DNA from: Permianibacter sp046297695
Lineage (GTDB): Bacteria > Pseudomonadota > Gammaproteobacteria > Enterobacterales > Permianibacteraceae
Length of the DNA: 56,377 nt
Reading direction: 5' to 3'
Assembly (NCBI GenBank): GCA_046297695.1
Contig: JBKBHF010000024.1
Span: forward strand, 1-56,377
The notes under the pieces were generated by a model that was given only the letters and a program-made list of their open reading frames with translations, was not told where the DNA came from and ran no database searches. Below are positions 52,172-56,377 of the stretch, piece after piece (position 1 is the stretch's first letter; each line of letters starts with the position of its first letter). Both the position numbers and the translations under genes were made by a program.

Positions 52172-53329
52172 GTGACCGACCGCTGGATCTGGCAGCAACC
52201 CGATTGGCCCCACTTCACCTGGCAACAGGCGGAGTTGAGCCCGCTTTTGCGCCAAACCACCCAGGCCCAAGGTCAACTCCTTGGCATCGCTCAAGCGGCC
52301 GGTGCCATTGCCGATGCCGCCACCAATCTGGATACCCTGCTGCAGAACATCATCACGTCGTCCGCCATCGAGGGCGAGGAGCTCAACGCCGCGTCCGTTC
52401 GCTCTTCGCTGGCCAAGCGCCTGCGCATTCCGCAGGCAGCCCCCAAAGCGACCTCTGCCCGTTCAGAAGGGCTGGCCGAGCTCATGCTCGATGCCACCAA
52501 CAACCTGCAAGCTGAGCTCGCGCCCGCGCGTCTGTTCCAATGGCACCGTTGGCTGTTTCCGGAGGGCGGGCAGGGGCGGTGGGGCGACCTGCGTGTAGGC
52601 GATTGGCGCGGCGATGAGCCCATGCAGGTTGTGTCCGGCCGTATCGACAAACCCACCGTGCATTTTGAGGCGCCACCGCGTGCCGGTCTGGAACAACTCA
52701 TGGCGCAGTTCTGCCATTGGTTTAACACCAGCCGGCACAATGCCGCGCTCGATCCGCTGTTACGCGCCGGCATCGCCCATTTCTGGTTTGTCACCGTGCA
52801 TCCGTTTGAAGACGGCAATGGTCGTATCGCGCGTGCCATTGCGGATCTCGCCTTGGCCCAGGCCGACCAGCAAAGCATCCGGCTGTACGCCATGTCGGCG
52901 GCCATTCTGGAGCGCCGTAACGACTACTACCGCGTGTTAGAGCAAAGCCAGAAAGCCACGCTGGACATCACCGTTTGGCTGAAATGGTTCTTGGAAAACC
53001 TGCAGCGGGCCTTGCAACAGGCACAGCAACACATCGACCGTGTGCTGACCAAGACGCGCTACTGGCAACAGCACCAAGACAAAGCGTTGCAGCCGATGCA
53101 AGTCAAAGTCCTGAACCGATTACTGGACGGGGGCGACGGCAACTTTGAACACGGCATTTCTGCCGCGCAGTACCAGGCCGTTGCCAAAGTCAGCAAAGCC
53201 ACCGCCACCCGTCACCTTGCCGAGCTATTGGAAAAAGGTTGTCTGGAAAAACTACCCGGTGGCGGCCGCAGCACCCGTTACCACATTCCCGCTACTCCTT
53301 CGCCGTTGGTGGGGAAGGGGCAAAGTTAA
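52172..53329 (+). CDS. Fic-domain protein with winged-helix C-terminus
   Basis: A probable AMP-transferase with a DNA-binding end. Residues 1-60 are the DUF4172 start (WIWQQPDWPHFTW), SSAIEG at 63-68 is the inhibitory helix with Glu67, the Fic core carries the full catalytic motif HPFEDGNGRIAR (210-221) and the flap QVVSGRI, and the last 65 residues (SAAQYQAVAKVSKATATRHLAEL) form a winged helix. The frame is open to an ATG at 52070, but that ATG lies in the operator, and the family begins at WIWQQPDW. GTG 52172 with GGAAGAG about 10 bases upstream is therefore chosen. It sits between hsdR and hsdM on the same strand. Target unknown. Confidence 0.9.
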   Translation: MTDRWIWQQPDWPHFTWQQAELSPLLRQTTQAQGQLLGIAQAAGAIADAATNLDTLLQNIITSSAIEGEELNAASVRSSLAKRLRIPQAAPKATSARSEGLAELMLDATNNLQAELAPARLFQWHRWLFPEGGQGRWGDLRVGDWRGDEPMQVVSGRIDKPTVHFEAPPRAGLEQLMAQFCHWFNTSRHNAALDPLLRAGIAHFWFVTVHPFEDGNGRIARAIADLALAQADQQSIRLYAMSAAILERRNDYYRVLEQSQKATLDITVWLKWFLENLQRALQQAQQHIDRVLTKTRYWQQHQDKALQPMQVKVLNRLLDGGDGNFEHGISAAQYQAVAKVSKATATRHLAELLEKGCLEKLPGGGRSTRYHIPATPSPLVGKGQS

Positions 53330-53331
53330 TC

Positions 53332-53352
53332 CCCCTCCTTGTCAAGGAGGGG
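53332..53352. repeat. Dispersed hairpin, CCCCCTCCTT type
   Basis: CCCCTCCTTG (53332-53341) pairs with CAAGGAGGGG (53343-53352). It starts two bases after the fic stop, in the fic-hsdM gap. Confidence 0.85.
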
Positions 53353-53451
53353 TTAGGGGTGGTTAGTGAATTACGCGATCCGCTCCGGCAAATAAACGAA
53401 CACCCTACGTTTCACCCGCCGGCTTACAGCCAGCAACAACACGAGCACACA

Positions 53452-54966
53452 ATGAGCAATAACGACATCGTTCAAAAACTCTGGAACCTCTGCGACATCC
53501 TGCGTGATGACGGCATCAACTACTCGGACTACGTCACCGAGCTGGTGCTGCTGTTGTTCATCAAAATGGAATACGAAAACGCCCAGAGTGGCGTACTCAA
53601 TGAACACAAACTGCCGGAATACGCCCGCTGGCCGGTGCTCACCGCCAAGAGCGGCATCACCCTGCTGAACGACTACCGGCAAATGCTGCTCGATTTGGCA
53701 AAGAGTGAAGACCCGCTGATTGCCGCCATCTACGCCGACGCCCAAACCCGGCTGCGCGAACCGCGCCATTTGGAGCAGCTCATCAAAAACCTGGATGCCA
53801 TTGACTGGTTCAGCGCCAAAAAAGATGGCCTCGGGGATCTGTACGAAGGCCTGCTGGAAAAAAACGCCAGCGAAACCAAATCCGGCGCCGGCCAATACTT
53901 CACGCCACGCCCGCTCATCGACAGCATCATCGAACTCATTCAGCCCCAGCCCGGAGAAACCATTCAAGATCCGGCCGCCGGCACCGCCGGCTTTCTGATT
54001 GCCGCCGATGCCTACATCAAAAGCAAAACCGATCAGCTTTACGATTTGCCGGAAAAGGCCCGCACGTTCCAACGCAAACACGCCTACCTCGGCATGGAGC
54101 TGGTGCCCGGCACCCGGCGCCTTGCGTTGATGAACTGCCTGCTGCACGGCATGGAAGGCGATGAACAAGGCGTTGTGCACCTCGGCAACACGCTCGGCAG
54201 CGCTGGCGCCAGTTTGCCAAAAGCGGACATCATCCTGAGCAACCCGCCATTCGGCACCGCCAAAGGCGGCGGTGGCCCCACGCGTGATGACCTCACCTAC
54301 CAAACCAGCAACAAACAACTCGCCTTCCTGCAGCATATTTACCGTCATCTAAAAGATGGCGGCCGCGCTGCTGTGGTGTTGCCTGACAACGTGTTGTTTG
54401 AAGCCGGCCAAGGCACCGACATCCGCCGCGATCTGATGAACAAGTGCAACCTGCACACCATCCTGCGCCTACCGACTGGCATCTTTTACGCGCAAGGCGT
54501 CAAAACCAATGTGCTGTTCTTTACCAAAGTCAGCGACGAAGCGACCAACAGCACCAAAGAAGTCTGGGTCTACGACATGCGCGCCAACATGCCCAAATTC
54601 GGCAAACGCACCCCCTTCACCCGCAACCACTTCACCGACTTCGAAGCCGCATTTTCTTCCCTCTCCCCTCGCGGGAGAGGGACCGAGGGAGAGGGGACGC
54701 CCAAAAAGAAATCAGCACTGGAAGCGCCAGCCCCTCACGGCCCCCGCACCGACCAAGGCGAAGCCGGCCGCTTCCGCGTCTTCAGTCGCGACTGGATCAA
54801 AGAGCGTGGCGACAGCCTCGATATTTCCTGGCTGAAAGATGATAACGCGGAAGATGCGAGTGAGTTGCCGGAGCCGGAAGAACTGGCGCGTGAGGCAATA
54901 GCTGAGCTTTCAGCTGCAATGGGCGAACTGCGGAGCCTGCTTGCTGAGCTGGAGTCTGTGAAATGA
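53452..54966 (+). CDS. hsdM: Type I DNA methyltransferase, HsdM subunit
   Basis: HsdM adds the N6-adenine methyl group within the HsdM2S complex. It resembles EcoKI HsdM closely: MSNNDIVQKLWNLCDILRDDG, GAGQYFTPRPLIDSII, the SAM motif DPAAGTAGFL and catalytic NPPF in ILSNPPFG. 504 residues. ATG 53452. Near residues 402-417 the frame runs through a dispersed CCCTCTCCC palindrome, giving SLSPRGRGTEGEG, where relatives have a variable linker. The C-terminus SLDISWLKD and following are normal. Confidence 0.96.
   Translation: MSNNDIVQKLWNLCDILRDDGINYSDYVTELVLLLFIKMEYENAQSGVLNEHKLPEYARWPVLTAKSGITLLNDYRQMLLDLAKSEDPLIAAIYADAQTRLREPRHLEQLIKNLDAIDWFSAKKDGLGDLYEGLLEKNASETKSGAGQYFTPRPLIDSIIELIQPQPGETIQDPAAGTAGFLIAADAYIKSKTDQLYDLPEKARTFQRKHAYLGMELVPGTRRLALMNCLLHGMEGDEQGVVHLGNTLGSAGASLPKADIILSNPPFGTAKGGGGPTRDDLTYQTSNKQLAFLQHIYRHLKDGGRAAVVLPDNVLFEAGQGTDIRRDLMNKCNLHTILRLPTGIFYAQGVKTNVLFFTKVSDEATNSTKEVWVYDMRANMPKFGKRTPFTRNHFTDFEAAFSSLSPRGRGTEGEGTPKKKSALEAPAPHGPRTDQGEAGRFRVFSRDWIKERGDSLDISWLKDDNAEDASELPEPEELAREAIAELSAAMGELRSLLAELESVK
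54658..54682. repeat. Dispersed palindrome inside the hsdM reading frame
   Basis: TCCCTCTCCC (54658-54667) pairs with GGGAGAGGGA (54673-54682), loop CTCGC, followed by CCGAGGGAGAGGGG. Same family as the extragenic element at 44614-44638. Confidence 0.8.
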
Positions 54967-56377
54967 TCAGAGTTCCAAATGGCTGGGAGGTTCGGCCAAT
55001 CGGCGAAGTGGCGAAAATCGTTGCCGGCGGCACACCTCCGTCCAAGGACCCCACAAACTTTCAAGATGAAGGCGGCATTCCTTGGCTTACTCCTGCAGAT
55101 TTAAGTGGTTATCGACACAAATACATTAGTCGAGGCTCTAGAAATCTCTCTGAGTCTGGTTATCGCGCTTGCTCGGCGACGAAAATGCCTCCAGGTTCTG
55201 TTCTTTTTTCGAGTCGGGCGCCGATAGGGTATGTCGCGATTGCCGAAAACGAGATCACGACCAATCAGGGCTTTAAGAGCTTCGTTTTACCCGATGGTAT
55301 AGATAGTGGTTTTGTGTATCACTATTTGCGTCACATAAAACCACTGGCTGAAAATTTGGCGACAGGAACAACGTTTAAAGAACTTTCCGGTGCAGCTACA
55401 GGAAAACTCCCGTTGCTCATCGCGCCCCTCGCCGAACAAAAACGCATCGCCGACAAACTCGATGCCGTGCTGGCGCGCGTGGATGCCTGCCGCGACCGCC
55501 TCGACCGCATCCCCTCCATCCTCAAGCGCTTCCGCCAATCCGTCCTCGCCGCCGCCACCTCCGGCCAACTCACCGCTGACTGGCGCGCACGCCGAGTAAT
55601 TATGGAGGATGACGCAGGAAGCCCAACAGCGAACTCTGATTGCGGGTCAAGCAGTTTCGACTCGCAATTCCAGTCCAAACTTGCTCCATACCCGATGGTT
55701 CAGCTCTCTGATGTTGCTGATTCCCGATTGGGAAAGATGCTGGACAAGGAGAAGAACACCGGTAAAGCAAGGGCGTATTTGCGGAACGTTAATGTTCGGT
55801 GGTTCAACTTTGATTTGTCCGACTTGCAAGAGATGCGAGTCGAAGATTCTGACCTTGAGCAGGTCAGCGTGGCCTTTGGTGATCTATTGATATGCGAAGG
55901 TGGCGAGCCTGGTCGATGCGCTGTGTGGACCGGTGAGTCTGGGCAATTTGTTTTTCAGAAAGCGCTTCACAGAGTTCGACCGAAAGACAAACGTTTGAAT
56001 CTTGTCTGGTTGGCCTATTGCTTGAAACTGGCGGCAGATCAAAAACAACTGGATGAACTGTTCACCGGTACGACAATAAAGCACTTGACTGGGGTTTCAT
56101 TGGCGAAGTTCCGCTTCCCATTGCCCGATTCAGAAGAGCAGGAAGAAATCGTCCGCCGCGTCGAAACCCTATTCGCGTTCGCCGACCGCCTCGAAGCCCG
56201 CGTCACCGCCGCCCGCGAATCCGCCGACCGACTGACACCGGCCTTGCTCGCCAAAGCCTTCCGCGGCGAACTGGTTCCGCAAGACCCGAATGACGAACCG
56301 GCAGCGGAATTGCTCAAGCGTTTGGCTGCCAATAACAACGGCGAGGACAAGCCGAAACGCGGCAGAAAACGCGCATG
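54963..56377 (+). CDS. hsdS: Type I specificity subunit HsdS (stop just outside window)
   Basis: HsdS chooses the DNA sequence. The ATG at 54963 overlaps the hsdM TGA. The frame is open for 471 codons to the window edge, which ends in TG, so a TGA is probably completed by the next base. Layout: first target domain about 1-148 (WEVRPIGEVAKIVAGGTP, NQGFKSF), conserved coiled-coil spacer about 149-215 (LAEQKRIADKLDAVLARVDACRDRLDRI), second target domain about 216-378, second spacer and tail about 379-471 (EEQEEIVRRVETLFAFADRLEAR). The two target domains are visibly less G+C rich than the spacers, as expected for swapped modules. Confidence 0.94.
   Translation, partial: MIRVPNGWEVRPIGEVAKIVAGGTPPSKDPTNFQDEGGIPWLTPADLSGYRHKYISRGSRNLSESGYRACSATKMPPGSVLFSSRAPIGYVAIAENEITTNQGFKSFVLPDGIDSGFVYHYLRHIKPLAENLATGTTFKELSGAATGKLPLLIAPLAEQKRIADKLDAVLARVDACRDRLDRIPSILKRFRQSVLAAATSGQLTADWRARRVIMEDDAGSPTANSDCGSSSFDSQFQSKLAPYPMVQLSDVADSRLGKMLDKEKNTGKARAYLRNVNVRWFNFDLSDLQEMRVEDSDLEQVSVAFGDLLICEGGEPGRCAVWTGESGQFVFQKALHRVRPKDKRLNLVWLAYCLKLAADQKQLDELFTGTTIKHLTGVSLAKFRFPLPDSEEQEEIVRRVETLFAFADRLEARVTAARESADRLTPALLAKAFRGELVPQDPNDEPAAELLKRLAANNNGEDKPKRGRKRA

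Overview
The window looks like the chromosome of a motile, non-enteric gammaproteobacterium. Several gene strings match the order I know from pseudomonads: gloA-motY-pyrC-rnt with peroxiredoxin-bfd-bfr-grxD close by, rsxABCDGE-nth, metG-apbC-dcd, and thrS-infC-rpmI-rplT-pheS-pheT-ihfA-merR-tRNA-Pro. Codon use is G+C rich. Extragenic palindromes of several kinds are dispersed through the sequence. I cannot name the species from sequence alone.

Left part (1-16 kb). The sequence opens with a cut protein tail and a small lipoprotein, followed by class Ia ribonucleotide reductase (nrdA then nrdB on the minus strand, with a twin NrdR-like site upstream of nrdA). Next come a REC-PAS-PAS-GGDEF-EAL c-di-GMP protein and a CheY-like regulator. 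An iron and oxidative-stress cluster follows: sodB, grxD, bfr, bfd under a Fur-type promoter, an AhpC-like peroxiredoxin, and a TonB-dependent receptor behind two perfect or near-perfect palindromes. A periplasmic solute-binding protein comes last.

Middle part (16-35 kb). On the minus strand lies pyrC-rnt-small membrane protein-M48 peptidase. On the plus strand lie motY, gloA and a chemoreceptor. Then come three small secreted proteins (one DUF3718, two paralogues of each other) and a LapG/LapD pair for c-di-GMP control of adhesin cleavage. The Rnf/Rsx electron-transport operon follows, with nth and a DUF1841 gene at its end. Nearly every junction in this operon is a 4-base ATGA overlap. An undescribed 92-residue two-helix membrane protein sits between rsxA and rsxB within that chain.

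Right part (35-48 kb). This holds metG (with an A+T-richer internal patch), apbC, an A+T-richer orphan membrane gene, dcd, and the translation cluster thrS-infC(AUA start)-rpmI-rplT-pheS-pheT-ihfA-merR, ending in tRNA-Pro(GGG).

End (48-56.4 kb). Directly after tRNA-Pro lies a type I restriction-modification island in the order hsdR-fic-hsdM-hsdS. The Fic gene has its own control region of two identical-architecture 29-bp palindromes. hsdM carries an extragenic-type palindrome inside its reading frame. hsdS runs to the window edge, probably one base short of its stop. The most promising leads are the extra gene in the rsx operon, the twin operator ahead of fic, the receptor-gene palindromes and the metG mosaic.
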